Positions 16,902 to 26,585 of a DNA stretch of 64,000 bases are shown here, piece after piece. The notes under the pieces are model-generated. The model saw only the letters and a program-made list of their open reading frames with translations, ran no database searches and had not been told where the DNA came from. Within the stretch, counting starts at the first letter, position 1. Each line of letters starts with the position of its first letter. This DNA comes from Halomonas salipaludis (GTDB taxonomy: Bacteria; Pseudomonadota; Gammaproteobacteria; Pseudomonadales; Halomonadaceae), in assembly GCF_002286975.1 (NCBI RefSeq), contig NZ_NSKB01000008.1:186001-250000 (forward strand), written 5' to 3'. Both the position numbers and the translations under genes were made by a program.

Positions 16902-19682
16902 TCAATGCGCTTCGTCCCAGTTGGCCCCACTCTCCGCCTCGACGATCAGCGGCACGCGCAGTTCGGCGGCATTGCGCATATGCGTCTTGACCGCCTCGAT
17001 AAAGCCGTCGACGTCGGCCTCCTTGACCTCGAAGACCAGCTCGTCGTGGACCTGCATCACCATCCAGGCGTCGAACTCGCAGGGCGTCTTGGCGCTGCCC
17101 TGTAGCCAGGTGTCGACCTCGATCATGGCGCGCTTGATGATGTCCGCCGCGGTGCCCTGCATCGGCGCGTTGATGGCGGTGCGCTCGGCGGCCTGGCGGC
17201 GGGCGTGGTTCTGGGCCTTGATCTCGGGCAGGTAGAGGCGCCGGCCGAGTACCGTCTCGACGTAGCCGTCTTCGGCGGCCTGGGCGCGAATACGGTCCAT
17301 GTAGCGCGCCACCCCGGGGTAGCGGTCGAAGTAGCGCTCGATGTAGGTCTGGGCCTGGTTGCGCTCGATGTGCAGCTGCCGCGACAGCCCCCAGGCGCTC
17401 ATGCCGTAGATCAGCCCGAAGTTGATCGCCTTGGCGCTGCGCCGCTGGTCGGCGGAGACCTTGTCGAGGGGCACGCCGAATACTTCCGCAGCGGTGGCGG
17501 CGTGGATGTCGCGGCCCTCGGCGAAGGCCTCGAGCAGGCCCTTGTCTTCGGAGAGGTGGGCCATGATGCGCAGCTCGATCTGCGAGTAGTCGGCGGCGAC
17601 GATGCGGTAGCCGGGCCGGGCGACGAAGGCCTGGCGGATCTTGCGCCCCTCTTCGGTGCGAATCGGGATGTTCTGCAGGTTGGGGTCGCTGGAGGAGAGC
17701 CGTCCGGTGGCAGTGACCGCCTGGTGGTAGCTGGTATGCAGGCGCTTGGTGGTGGCATTGACCAGCCGCGGCAGCTTGTCGGTGTAGGTCGACTTGAGCT
17801 TGGCCAGGCCGCGGTGCTGCATGATCACCTTGGGCAGCGGATAGTCCAGCGCCAGCTCCTCGAGCACCGCCTCGGCGGTGGACGGCGCACCCTTGGGGGT
17901 CTTCTTGAGCACCGGGATCTTCTGCTCCTCGAACAGGATCTCGCCGAGCTGCTTGGGCGAGCTGAGGTTGAACTCGCGTCCGGCCAGCTCGAAGGCCTCG
18001 GCCTCGAGCTCACGGATGCGCTCGGCCAGGGCCTGACTCTGGGTGTGCAGCCGCTCGGCGTCGAGGGCTACCCCGGTGCGCTCCATGCGCGACAGCACCG
18101 GCACCAGCGGCAGCTCCAGCTCATCGAGCACCGCGGCGAGCCGGCCTTCCTGTTCGAGGCGCGGGCGCAGCTCGTGCTGCAAACGCAGGGTGATATCGAC
18201 ATCCTCGCAGGCGTAGGGCGCGGCCTGCTCGAGGGCGATCTGGTTGAAGGTCAGCTGCTTGGCGCCCTTGCCGGCGATCTCCTCGAAGCTAATGGTCTTC
18301 TCGCCAAGGTACTTGAGCGCCAGCGAGTCCATGTCGTGGCGGGTGGCGGTGGAGTTGAGCACGTAGGAGGCGAGCATGGTGTCGGCCAGCGGCCCGACCA
18401 CACTGATCTGGTAGTTGGCCAGCACCGAGATATCGTACTTGAGGTTCTGGCCGATCTTGCCCTTGGCCGTGTCTTCCAACAGCGGCTTGAGGGCCGCCAG
18501 CACCGCCGCGCGGTCGAGCTGGGCCGGGGCGTCGAGGTAGTCGTGGCCGAGCGGGATATAGGCCGCCTCGCCGGGCGTCAGGGCCAGCCCCACGCCGACG
18601 ATCTCGGCCTCCATGTAGTTGAGGCTGGTGGTCTCGAGATCGAAGCAGAAGCGCTCGGCCTGGCGCAGCCGCTCGAGCCAGGCGTCCAGCGCGGCCTGGT
18701 CGACGATCACCTGGTCGTCGCGTGCGGCGGGAGTCGCGGCGGGCTCACCGCTATCGGCCTGGGGCGTGGCGGTGCCGCCGGCCACGTCGTCAACGCCTTG
18801 GTCCTTGCCCTCGAGCAACTCCGACAGCCAGGCCTTGAACTCCATCTCGCGATACAGCTCGAGCAGTGCCTCGCGGTCGGGGTGGGCGATCTCCAGGTCG
18901 TCGAGGCCTACCGGCAGCTCGCAGTCGGTCTTGATGGTGGCCAGCTGGTAGGAGAGAAACGCCTGGTCGCGGTGCTCCTCGAGCTTCTTGGATAGGGTCT
19001 TGGCGCCGCGGAAGTCCAGCGTCTTGACCTTGTCGAGATCGGCGTAGATGGCGTCCAGGCCGCCGCCCATGCCCTGCAGCAGGCCCAGCGCAGTCTTCTC
19101 GCCGACCCCCGGTACCCCGGGGATGTTGTCGACCTTGTCGCCCATCAACGCCAGGAAGTCGATGATCAGCGACGGCGGCAGGCCGAACTTCTGCTCCACG
19201 CCGGCCTCGTCGAGGGTCTCGTCCTTCATGGTGTTGACCAGGGTGATATGGCCGTTGACCAGCTGCGCCATGTCCTTGTCGCCGGTGGAGATCACCGCAT
19301 CGCGGCCGGCCTCGGTGGCGCGCCGCGCCAGGGTGCCGATGACATCGTCGGCCTCGACCCCCTCGATGCACAGCAGCGGCAGGCCCAGGGCGCGCACGCA
19401 GGCGTGCAGTGGCTCGACCTGGCTGCGCAGGTCGTCGGGCATCGGCGGGCGCTGGGCCTTGTATTCGGCATACAGCTCGTCGCGGAAGGTCTTGCCCTTG
19501 GCGTCGAACACCACTGCCATGGGGCTGTCCGGGTAGTCCTTGATCAGCCGCTTGAGCATATTGAGCACACCCTTGACCGCCCCGGTGGGCTGGCCCTGGG
19601 AGGTGGTCAGCGGTGGCAGGGCGTGAAAGGCGCGATACAGGTAGGAGGAGCCGTCGACGAGGACGATGGGGCTGTCAGCCAT
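16902..19682 (-). CDS. polA: DNA polymerase I
   Basis: 926 residues, full length. The N-terminal 5'-3' exonuclease carries [12 protein letters not shown] and GDKDMAQLV. The 3'-5' exonuclease domain keeps its DxE motif ([10 protein letters not shown]), so proofreading should be active. Polymerase motifs A ([11 protein letters not shown]), B ([14 protein letters not shown]) and C ([11 protein letters not shown]) are intact. It works in Okazaki fragment maturation and repair. The next two genes on the other strand are DUF2782 and homoserine kinase, the order seen in Pseudomonas and Halomonas. Confidence 0.97.
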   Translation of the reverse strand: MADSPIVLVDGSSYLYRAFHALPPLTTSQGQPTGAVKGVLNMLKRLIKDYPDSPMAVVFDAKGKTFRDELYAEYKAQRPPMPDDLRSQVEPLHACVRALGLPLLCIEGVEADDVIGTLARRATEAGRDAVISTGDKDMAQLVNGHITLVNTMKDETLDEAGVEQKFGLPPSLIIDFLALMGDKVDNIPGVPGVGEKTALGLLQGMGGGLDAIYADLDKVKTLDFRGAKTLSKKLEEHRDQAFLSYQLATIKTDCELPVGLDDLEIAHPDREALLELYREMEFKAWLSELLEGKDQGVDDVAGGTATPQADSGEPAATPAARDDQVIVDQAALDAWLERLRQAERFCFDLETTSLNYMEAEIVGVGLALTPGEAAYIPLGHDYLDAPAQLDRAAVLAALKPLLEDTAKGKIGQNLKYDISVLANYQISVVGPLADTMLASYVLNSTATRHDMDSLALKYLGEKTISFEEIAGKGAKQLTFNQIALEQAAPYACEDVDITLRLQHELRPRLEQEGRLAAVLDELELPLVPVLSRMERTGVALDAERLHTQSQALAERIRELEAEAFELAGREFNLSSPKQLGEILFEEQKIPVLKKTPKGAPSTAEAVLEELALDYPLPKVIMQHRGLAKLKSTYTDKLPRLVNATTKRLHTSYHQAVTATGRLSSSDPNLQNIPIRTEEGRKIRQAFVARPGYRIVAADYSQIELRIMAHLSEDKGLLEAFAEGRDIHAATAAEVFGVPLDKVSADQRRSAKAINFGLIYGMSAWGLSRQLHIERNQAQTYIERYFDRYPGVARYMDRIRAQAAEDGYVETVLGRRLYLPEIKAQNHARRQAAERTAINAPMQGTAADIIKRAMIEVDTWLQGSAKTPCEFDAWMVMQVHDELVFEVKEADVDGFIEAVKTHMRNAAELRVPLIVEAESGANWDEAH

Positions 19683-19866
19683 GGTGAAGCGATCCCTTGG
19701 GCATGAGCAATGCCTCCATGATACGCAGCTCGCCGCGCCGCGTCAGGCTTCCCTCGCTAAGAGAGCCTCCCAGATTTATACTATCCTGCCGCCAGTGGCA
19801 GTGAATTACCGCCCACCGTCAGTGTCCAACCGCACAGATACCATGCCGCTTTCGGCAGGAGGTTAC

Positions 19867-20163
19867 ATGTCGCGACTCCCCTTGCCCCGTGCCGCGCTGC
19901 TGGCAGCGCTGCTTTGCTCGAGCCTGCTGCTGGCAAGCCTCGTAAGCCACGCCCAGTCATCGCCCGAACCCCAGGTCACCGAACGCCAGGAGGGGGATCG
20001 CACCCTGCGCGAATTCCGCATCAACGGACAGCTCTACGCCATCGAGATCCGCACCCGCGACGGCGACCGCTACCACCTGCTCGATCGCCGTGGTGATGGC
20101 AATTTCAGCCGTGTCAGCGGTGATGCGATAGAGGTACCCGACTGGGTCAATACCGGGCGTTGA
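19867..20163 (+). CDS. DUF2782 periplasmic protein
   Basis: 98 residues with a signal peptide (LLAALLCSSLLLASLVSHA) and a short mature domain: EPQVTERQEGDRTLREFRIN then IEIRTRDGDRYHLLDRRGDG. This is the DUF2782 pattern, found between polA and thrB in many gammaproteobacteria. ATG 19867 follows AGGAGG and fits the signal peptide; upstream frame is non-coding. Role unknown. Confidence 0.8.
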   Translation: MSRLPLPRAALLAALLCSSLLLASLVSHAQSSPEPQVTERQEGDRTLREFRINGQLYAIEIRTRDGDRYHLLDRRGDGNFSRVSGDAIEVPDWVNTGR

Positions 20164-20248
20164 GCCCGCTCCGGCCGGCGACACTTTTCGTGCATCGCAC
20201 AAGCAAGACGGTACAATGTGCCGCTTGGCAACCCCGGGCGAGAGAGAC

Positions 20249-21211
20249 ATGGCCGTATTTACCCCGCTGAGCCAGGCTCAGGTCGCAGAGTTTCTGCAAC
20301 GCTTCGACGTTGGCACGCTGACGCAGCTCGAGGGCGTAGCCAGCGGCACCGAGAACACCACCTATTTCGTCACCACCGAGCGCCAGACGCTGGTGTTGAC
20401 GCTGTTCGAGCAGGGCGAGCACGAGGAGTTGCCGTTCTTCGTCGATCTGCTCGACTACCTGGCCGACCATCGCCTGCCGGTGCCCGGCCCAGTGCATGAT
20501 CGTCAAGGCATCGCCCTGCAGAGCCTGGCCGGCAAGCCGGCGCTGCTGTTTCCGCGCCTGCCCGGGACGTATCCCAGGTCGCCAAATCTCGCCCAGTGCC
20601 AGGCGCTGGGCGATGCCCTCGGCCATATGCACGCGGTATCGCGCTACTTCGACGGCCACCGCCCCAATCCCCGCGACCTGCACTGGCTGGTGGCCATGCA
20701 TCATCGCGTGCTGGTCTACCTCTCCGCCGACGACCAGGCGCTGATGAGCGACGAGGTCGACGCCTACCAGGCGTTCTTCGGCGACGCCCCGGACCTGCCT
20801 CAGGGCGCGCTGCACGGCGACCTGTTCCGCGACAACACCCTGTTCGACGGCGAGCGGCTGGGCGGCATCATCGACTTCTACAACGGCTGCACCGGTGACC
20901 TGCTGTTCGACCTGGCGATCGTCATCAACGACTGGGCGGTAAACGCCGACGGCAGCCTCGACGCCGAGCGCCACGACGCCATCCTGCGCGCCTACCAGGC
21001 GCGCCGCCCGCTGACCGACGCCGAGTGCGCGGCGTGGCCGATGATGCTGCGCATGACCGCGCTGCGCTACTGGCTGTCGCGGCTGCTGGTGGTCTATGTC
21101 GACCCGCCGGCCCACGACTTGACGCCCCATGACCCGGAGCAGTTCCGGACCATTCTGCTCAGCCGCCTGCAACACGGCGCGCTGGCCCTGCCGGAGGCCC
21201 ACCCCGCATGA
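20249..21211 (+). CDS. thrB: Homoserine kinase, APH-fold type
   Basis: 320 residues. The fold is aminoglycoside-phosphotransferase-like, with the catalytic loop HGDLFRDNTLFDG and metal-binding IIDFYNG, as in the Pseudomonas/Agrobacterium type of homoserine kinase (unrelated to the GHMP ThrB of E. coli). FPRLPGTYPRSPNLAQC is also family-typical. It phosphorylates homoserine on the way to threonine. ATG 20249 chosen to match the MAVFTPLS start. It overlaps speA by 4 bp. Confidence 0.9.
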   Translation: MAVFTPLSQAQVAEFLQRFDVGTLTQLEGVASGTENTTYFVTTERQTLVLTLFEQGEHEELPFFVDLLDYLADHRLPVPGPVHDRQGIALQSLAGKPALLFPRLPGTYPRSPNLAQCQALGDALGHMHAVSRYFDGHRPNPRDLHWLVAMHHRVLVYLSADDQALMSDEVDAYQAFFGDAPDLPQGALHGDLFRDNTLFDGERLGGIIDFYNGCTGDLLFDLAIVINDWAVNADGSLDAERHDAILRAYQARRPLTDAECAAWPMMLRMTALRYWLSRLLVVYVDPPAHDLTPHDPEQFRTILLSRLQHGALALPEAHPA

Positions 21212-23130
21212 GTCTGCTCGATGCCGGCGCACCGTCGCCTTCACGCCTGGCGCGCCACACCTACAACATCGACCAGTGGGGCAGCGGCTATTTCGACGTC
21301 GATGACGGCGGCCACACCGTGGTGCGCCCGCTGGGCAGCGAAACCGAGGGTCCGGCGCTGCCGCTGGATGCACTGGTCGACCAGCTGCGCGAGGCCGGCC
21401 TGCGCCTGCCGGTGCTGGTGCGCTTCACCGATATCCTCCACGACCGGGTCGAGCAGCTGTGCGCGGCCTTCGACGCGGCGATTCGCGAAGAGGCCTATAC
21501 CGGCGGCTATACCGCGGTCTACCCGATCAAGGTCAACCAGCAGCGCCGGGTGGTCGAGGAGATCCTCGCTACCCAGGAGCGCGGCCACGGCCGGGTCGGC
21601 CTCGAGGCCGGCAGCAAGCCGGAACTGCTGGCAGTGCTGGCACTCTCCGGCGACGGCTCGTCGCTGATCGTCTGCAACGGCTACAAGGACCGCGAATACA
21701 TCCGCCTGGCGCTGATGGGCGAGAAACTCGGTCATCGGGTCTACCTGGTGGTGGAGAAGTATTCCGAGCTTGACATCATCCTCGAGGAGGCCGCCACCCT
21801 CGGTGTCACGCCGCGCATCGGCCTGCGCGCCCGGCTTGCCTCGGTGGGTCGCGGCAAGTGGCAGGACACCGGCGGCGAGAAGTCCAAGTTCGGCCTCACC
21901 GCCGGCCAGACCCTCGGCGTCATCGAACGGCTCAAGCGCAGCGATGCGCTGGGCAGCCTGCAGTTGGTGCACTTCCACCTCGGCTCGCAGATCGCCAATA
22001 TTCGCGATATCCAGCGCGGCCTGCGCGAGTGCGCGCGCTTCTACCAGAGCCTGCGCGAACTCGGTGCACCAGTGGACACCGTCGACGTCGGCGGCGGCCT
22101 GGGCATCGACTACGAAGGCACCCGTTCGCGCAGCGAGTTCTCGATCAACTACTCGATGCGCGAATACGCCAGCAACGTGGTGTGGGCCTTCCGCCAGGCC
22201 TGCGAGGCCGAAGGCCTGCCGCACCCACACCTAATTAGCGAATCGGGCCGCGCACTGACCGCCCACCATGCGGTGCTGATCACCAATGTGATCGGCGAGG
22301 AGCGCATCGAGGACCAGGCACCGCCGCGCCAGGTCGAGGATGACCCGCAGATCGACGAGCTGTGGCGCGTCCACGGCCGCCTGGCCGACATGCACGAGCC
22401 GCGCGGCCTGGTCGAGGCCTACCATGACTTGGTGCAGGCCATGGGCGAGCTGCAGGATCGCTTCGTGCTGGGACTGGCCGGCCTGGTCGCGCGCGCCGAG
22501 GGCGAGGCGGTCTACTTCGCCGCCTGCGCGCGACTCAAGGCGCGCCTCGACGGGCGCAATCGCGCTCATCGCGAGATCCTCGACGAACTCGCCGAGAAGC
22601 TCGCCGACAAGCTGTTCGTCAACTTCTCGCTGTTCCAGTCGCTACCCGACGTATGGGGCATCAAGCAGATTTTTCCGGTGATGCCGCTGAGCGGCCTGGA
22701 GCGTACGCCGAGCCGTCGCGGGGTGATCCAGGACATCACCTGCGACAGCGACGGGCGCATCGACAACTATGTCGACGGCCAGGGCGTGGAGAGCACCCTG
22801 CCGCTGCCGGAGTGGCGCGACGGCGACGAGAAGCTGCTCGGCTTCTTCCTGGTCGGCGCCTATCAGGAGATCCTCGGCGACCTGCACAACTTGTTTGGCG
22901 ACACCGACTCGGTGGACGCCGCCCTCGATGCCAATGGCGACTGGGTGCTGTCGCATGCCATCCAGGGCGACACCGTGGCCCAGGTCCTCGACCACGTCAA
23001 TTTCGATGCCGAAGTGCTGCGCCGCCACCTGGCCAGCCAGCTGGACGCCAGCCAACTCAGCGTCGAGGAGCATCAGGACTTCCTCGCCGACCTCTCCGCC
23101 GGGCTGCAGGGCTACACCTACCTCGAGTGA
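21208..23130 (+). CDS. speA: Biosynthetic arginine decarboxylase
   Basis: 640 residues, normal for SpeA. The PLP-binding segment is YPIKVNQQRRVVEEIL, followed by LVHFHLGSQIANI and DVGGGLGIDYEGT, typical of fold-III decarboxylases. It turns arginine into agmatine, the first step of the putrescine route. It starts inside the thrB stop (ATGA), so the two are coupled, and ends at a very strong terminator. Confidence 0.95.
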   Translation: MSLLDAGAPSPSRLARHTYNIDQWGSGYFDVDDGGHTVVRPLGSETEGPALPLDALVDQLREAGLRLPVLVRFTDILHDRVEQLCAAFDAAIREEAYTGGYTAVYPIKVNQQRRVVEEILATQERGHGRVGLEAGSKPELLAVLALSGDGSSLIVCNGYKDREYIRLALMGEKLGHRVYLVVEKYSELDIILEEAATLGVTPRIGLRARLASVGRGKWQDTGGEKSKFGLTAGQTLGVIERLKRSDALGSLQLVHFHLGSQIANIRDIQRGLRECARFYQSLRELGAPVDTVDVGGGLGIDYEGTRSRSEFSINYSMREYASNVVWAFRQACEAEGLPHPHLISESGRALTAHHAVLITNVIGEERIEDQAPPRQVEDDPQIDELWRVHGRLADMHEPRGLVEAYHDLVQAMGELQDRFVLGLAGLVARAEGEAVYFAACARLKARLDGRNRAHREILDELAEKLADKLFVNFSLFQSLPDVWGIKQIFPVMPLSGLERTPSRRGVIQDITCDSDGRIDNYVDGQGVESTLPLPEWRDGDEKLLGFFLVGAYQEILGDLHNLFGDTDSVDAALDANGDWVLSHAIQGDTVAQVLDHVNFDAEVLRRHLASQLDASQLSVEEHQDFLADLSAGLQGYTYLE

Positions 23131-23150
23131 TACGGCCACTGGCCCAACGC

Positions 23151-23185
23151 AATGCGCCCCCGCAGCCAGGCTGCGGGGGCGCATT
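23151..23185 (+). terminator. Strong terminator between convergent speA and FAH-family gene
   Basis: A perfect 17-bp stem (arms 23151-23167 and 23169-23185, AATGCGCCCCCGCAGCC and its complement) with a one-base loop. The genes on either side converge, so it can serve both directions. Confidence 0.85.
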
Positions 23186-23205
23186 GGTGTTGATCTTGCA
23201 AAAGC

Positions 23206-23871
23206 TTAGTCGACTACCCGAGTGGCCACTTCCAGCCCACCGGTCAGGGTGAAGTGCAGCTCGGCGCCACGCGGCAGCTCGCCGACCCCCGGTGGGGTAC
23301 CGGTCAGCACCACATCGCCCGGCAGCAGCGTGAAGTGACGGCTCATCTCGGCCAGCAGGGTCGCCACCGGGAACAGCATGTCGGAGCCTTCGCCGCTCTG
23401 CACCCGCTCGCCGTCGATGTCCAGGCTGAAGGTCAGTGCGCTCCAGTTGGGCACGCGGTTGAGTGCCAGGAACGACGACAGCGGGCAGGCGCCGTCGAAG
23501 CTCTTGGCGATCTCCCAGGGGTAGCCCTTCTCCTTGAGCTGCGACTGCACGTCGCGCAGGGTCAGGTCCAGCGCCAGGCCGATACCGGCCACCGCACGCT
23601 CGGCTTCCGAGGCGGTGGCATGGGTCAGCGGCTCGCCGATCAGCAGCGCCAACTCGGTCTCGAAGTGCACGTCGCCGCGTGAAAACGGCGCATCGATCGG
23701 CTCGTCCAGCGGCACCGCGCAGGTCGACGGCTTTATGAACAGCAGCGGTTCAGTGGGAATCGGGTTGTCCAGCTCTTTGGCATGGTCGGCGTAGTTGCGA
23801 CCAACGCAGACGATCTTGCCCAGCGCGTGAGGAAATTCCTGGCCATCGGTAAAACGGGGAACAAAGCGCAT
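23206..23871 (-). CDS. Fumarylacetoacetate hydrolase (FAH)-family protein
   Basis: 221 residues. FAH fold signatures: KIVCVGRNYADHAKEL, FETELALLIGEPL (metal-ligand glutamates), LDLTLRDVQ (metal-ligand Asp), GACPLSSFL and GTPPGVGEL. Family members include oxaloacetate tautomerase/decarboxylases and acylpyruvases. The length and N terminus fit the YcgM/FahD-like subgroup, but sequence alone does not fix the substrate. Monocistronic, with its own upstream gap. Confidence 0.88.
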   Translation of the reverse strand: MRFVPRFTDGQEFPHALGKIVCVGRNYADHAKELDNPIPTEPLLFIKPSTCAVPLDEPIDAPFSRGDVHFETELALLIGEPLTHATASEAERAVAGIGLALDLTLRDVQSQLKEKGYPWEIAKSFDGACPLSSFLALNRVPNWSALTFSLDIDGERVQSGEGSDMLFPVATLLAEMSRHFTLLPGDVVLTGTPPGVGELPRGAELHFTLTGGLEVATRVVD

Positions 23872-24005
23872 GGCGGGATATTCTCCTGAATAAAAGGGAG
23901 GCGACGTCTCGGGCGCCGCTTACATAATAAGCGTCACAGTTTACCGCAGCGGGCGCGCCAGTCCAGCGCCCCCGCCTAATGCGTCACTCGAGACGTCTCT
24001 CGCCA

Positions 24006-24947
24006 TCACGGCGACCAGTCTGCATCTGGCTGATGGGCCAGGAATGCCGGCCGTGCACGCCTTGCCGCATAGGGGGCAACGCAGCGGTTGTCTCGACGAT
24101 TGTAGACAAAAAATGCGTTGCTGCGGGGATCCGGCGACATATTGGCGTTGGAGCCGTGCAGCGTATTGCAGTCGAACAGCAGCAGCCCCCCTGCCGCACC
24201 GGTCGGCGCCTCGATACCGTGCCGCTCGATCAGCTCGCCCAGTGCCTCGCGGCCGGGCACACCGAGCTCCTGCATCTTCAGCGACTGCTTGTGATGATCG
24301 TCCGGCGTTTCGCCGAGGCAGGGCACGAAGACCTTGTGCGAGCCCGGTACCAGCATCAAAGGGCCATTGAAGTGGTGATTGTCGGTGAGCACCAGTGACG
24401 CGCTCACCGCGTGCATCTCCGGCATGCCGTCCTCGGCGTGCCAGGTTTCGAAATCGGAGTGCCAGTTGAAGCCCTTGCCCTGGAAGCCGGGCTTGTAGTT
24501 GATCCGCGACTGATGAACATAGGCCTCGCCGCCGAGGATCTGCTCGGCGCGCCCCTTCAGGCGCGGATCCTGCGCCAGGCGCCGAAAGCGCTCAGAAAGA
24601 AAATGCACGGCGAATAGCGAGCGGATTTCCTCGCCGCCCGGCTCGGTGATGCTGAAATCGCGCCCAACGTAGTCCTCGTTCGACATCAGTGCCTTGAGCT
24701 CCTCGCGCAGGGCATCGAGCTCGTCGCCGCTGAGGAAATTGGGTTCGAATAGAAAGCCCTGGCGCTCGAAGGCATCGAGCTGCGCCTGGCTCAAGGGGCC
24801 ATCCTCGGCGCTGCCCTTGACCACCGCCTCACGGCGCTTGAGCCAAGGCATGTCGAGCGGCTGCGACAGCCGTGTCGGATAGGGATCGTGCCGCTGCGCG
24901 GCGGGAGAATGGTAGTGAGCGTTACGGGTAGCGGTCTGTACCGACAT
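24006..24947 (-). CDS. ectD: Ectoine hydroxylase
   Basis: 313 residues. EctD is a non-heme Fe(II)/2-oxoglutarate dioxygenase that converts ectoine to 5-hydroxyectoine. The iron triad is H163 and D165 (NWHSDFETWH) plus H264 (NTLHGSN), and the QSRINYKPGFQGKGFNWH stretch is specific to EctD. Start at ATG 24947, eight bases after AGGAGG. No ectABC genes are near, so ectoine must be made elsewhere in the genome. Points to a halotolerant host. Confidence 0.93.
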   Translation of the reverse strand: MSVQTATRNAHYHSPAAQRHDPYPTRLSQPLDMPWLKRREAVVKGSAEDGPLSQAQLDAFERQGFLFEPNFLSGDELDALREELKALMSNEDYVGRDFSITEPGGEEIRSLFAVHFLSERFRRLAQDPRLKGRAEQILGGEAYVHQSRINYKPGFQGKGFNWHSDFETWHAEDGMPEMHAVSASLVLTDNHHFNGPLMLVPGSHKVFVPCLGETPDDHHKQSLKMQELGVPGREALGELIERHGIEAPTGAAGGLLLFDCNTLHGSNANMSPDPRSNAFFVYNRRDNRCVAPYAARRARPAFLAHQPDADWSP

Positions 24948-25152
24948 CCAAATCACCTCCTGGAACCTGTGATCGGGTTGTTGATGCAGAAATAGCGGGC
25001 TGACAGCGATGCATGCCGCCTAGCCATGTAGAACGTAGGGGCGAGGGTGCTCAATTCAAGTGCTGTCGACACTTTCGCCACCCCACCCAGCCACCACAGT
25101 TTGACAGCCCTATATTCCGTGGGCACATTAAATAGGCAAATAGGATCGCCTC

Positions 25153-25437
25153 ATGCCCCAAGATCTAGAGATCGAGTATGACGACGCCAAGCGCCTCAAG
25201 ACGCTACAAGAAAGGCAGCTCGATTTTGCCCATGCTTACCAAGTCTTTGCCGGCGACACCATCATGCGGATCGACAACAGGCACGACTACGGTGAGGAGC
25301 GCATTATCCCCCTGGGCTACCTGAACCATCGCCTCGTCGTCCTTGTCTGGACCTGGAGAGGCCAACGACGGCGCATCATCTCAATGAGGCACGCCAATGA
25401 ACGCGAAATCCGATACTTCCAAGCCAACATGGGTTGA
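25153..25437 (+). CDS. brnT: BrnT-family toxin
   Basis: 94 residues with the BrnT pattern: IEYDDAKRLKTLQERQLDFAHA, then VFAGDTIMRIDNRHDYGEER and ISMRHANEREIRYF. BrnT is a RelE-like ribonuclease that blocks translation. The toxin comes first and overlaps the antitoxin gene by 41 bp, as usual for brnTA. It sits at the start of an accessory region directly after ectD. Confidence 0.9.
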   Translation: MPQDLEIEYDDAKRLKTLQERQLDFAHAYQVFAGDTIMRIDNRHDYGEERIIPLGYLNHRLVVLVWTWRGQRRRIISMRHANEREIRYFQANMG

Positions 25438-25696
25438 CCCTGACGACGCTCCAGAGCTCGACCAGGAGTGGTTCGACGACGCCCACCAGTACCACGGTGA
25501 TACCTTGGTCAAGCGTGGCCGTGGCCGTCCCCCGCTCGAACCCAAAGAACGCAAGGTGCCCGTCAAGGTCCGCTACGATCAGGACGTTATCGAAGCCTTC
25601 CGCCAAACTGGCCCCGGCTGGCAGACCCGCATGAACGATGCGCTACGCCAGTTCCTGGCCGAGCATGACGTCAACAAGATGGACGGGCGCCACTAG
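25397..25696 (+). CDS. brnA: BrnA-family antitoxin
   Basis: 99 residues: acidic N terminus (DPDDAPELDQEWFDDAHQY) that wraps the toxin, then KVPVKVRYDQDVIEAFRQTGPGWQTRMND, a ribbon-helix-helix DNA-binding domain. The toxin-antitoxin complex normally represses its own promoter. A second, decayed brnA-like sequence lies at 26044-26267. Confidence 0.9.
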   Translation: MNAKSDTSKPTWVDPDDAPELDQEWFDDAHQYHGDTLVKRGRGRPPLEPKERKVPVKVRYDQDVIEAFRQTGPGWQTRMNDALRQFLAEHDVNKMDGRH

Positions 25697-25713
25697 CCCA
25701 TCGCGAGGCCGTG

Positions 25714-26031
25714 ATGAACATCGACACCGGCTCCACCAACGTCTATGCCGACCTGGGCATGCCAGATGCCGAGGAAATGCTGATTAAGGCCCAGTTGGCC
25801 GCCAAGATCGGCGAGATCATCAAGCGCCGCCGCCTCACGCAGACCAAAGCGGCAGAGCTAATGGGCATTCCCCAGCCTAAGGTTTCTGCCCTGCTGCGTG
25901 GGCAGTTCCGCGGCATCAGCGAAGCCAAAATGCTCGAGGCGATCGCTCGCCTAGGAAGAGACGTCAAAATCGTCATCGGCCCCTCACGGCGCCGTTCCTC
26001 TCCAGGACACGTCGAACTGGAAATGGCTTGA
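25714..26031 (+). CDS. XRE-family HTH protein (HigA-like antitoxin type)
   Basis: 105 residues from ATG 25714 (GAGG upstream). A single Cro/C1-type helix-turn-helix (RRRLTQTKAAELMGIPQPKVSALL) is followed by LGRDVKIVIGPSRR, the form seen in HigA-type antitoxins whose toxin gene is usually just upstream. Here the upstream genes are brnT and brnA instead and no HigB-like toxin is present. It is either an orphan antitoxin or an extra regulator of the brn locus. Family sure, role inferred. Confidence 0.75.
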   Translation: MNIDTGSTNVYADLGMPDAEEMLIKAQLAAKIGEIIKRRRLTQTKAAELMGIPQPKVSALLRGQFRGISEAKMLEAIARLGRDVKIVIGPSRRRSSPGHVELEMA

Positions 26032-26043
26032 GGATCACTACGA

Positions 26044-26267
26044 ATGGACGCACCGCTAAATGAGTCTGAAGCTGAGTGAACTGATATCGAAGATACCCCT
26101 GGCCTGAATGAGGAGTGGTTCGAAGATGCATACCAGTACGATGGCGATACCCTAATCAAGCGTGGTCGTGATCACCTTCTCTCTCCTCAAGAAAAAAGTA
26201 CCAGTCAAAATCCGTGAAGATTAGAATGCATATGAGGCCTTCCTTCATATCGGCCCAGGCGATTAAA
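26044..26267 (+). pseudogene. Decayed second brnA
   Basis: Translation in pieces matches the BrnA at 25397-25696. It begins MDAPLNESEAE, meets a TGA, continues TDIEDTPGLNEEWFEDAYQY and DGDTLIKRGR (compare LDQEWFDDAHQY and HGDTLVKRGR), shifts frame within the run of A at about 26197, continues KVPVKIRED, meets a TAG, and ends NAYEAFLHIGPGD. Two stops and a frameshift make it dead. No second brnT is seen. Confidence 0.8.
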
Positions 26268-26585
26268 TTAAAGTTAACAATACGAGGCGCTCGTCTACAA
26301 CTATATAAAACTTTCACATCTTACATACACCACAGCCATATGTATCAGCCACCATTAAACCACTTTATTTTAGGCTGTTACTGAGCCTAAGCATAGTCAC
26401 CATACAAACAAAGTCATTTCAATAACTTATCTCAATGACTTATTTCAATGAGAGCTTATAAAACTATTCAGTATTTACATCACCCAGTCATCAACGATAA
26501 AAAACTACAACAGTTGAATGCAACGCGACACCCTTGAAAAATTTTAAACATCTGATATCATGCTTATGGGAACTATAGGAGTAGC
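26268..26585 (+). promoter_or_regulatory. AT-rich leader with promoter for the receiver/kinase cassette
   Basis: No coding sequence is visible here; base composition falls sharply to AT-rich. A good sigma70 promoter is present: -35 TTGAAA (26534-26539), 16-bp spacer, -10 TATCAT (26556-26561). TAGGAG precedes the first ATG at 26586. The rest of the stretch shows short direct echoes (tttcaat and similar) but no clear operator. Confidence 0.5.

Noticed and set aside
17205-18995. Long open frame (about 596 codons) on the strand opposite polA
   Set aside because: It is the antisense of polA; the polA frame has every polymerase motif, and the opposite frame shows only biased composition from high-GC codon use.
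20168-20215. Separate promoter or riboswitch before the homoserine kinase gene
   Set aside because: No conserved riboswitch elements are visible in the short gap after the DUF2782 gene.
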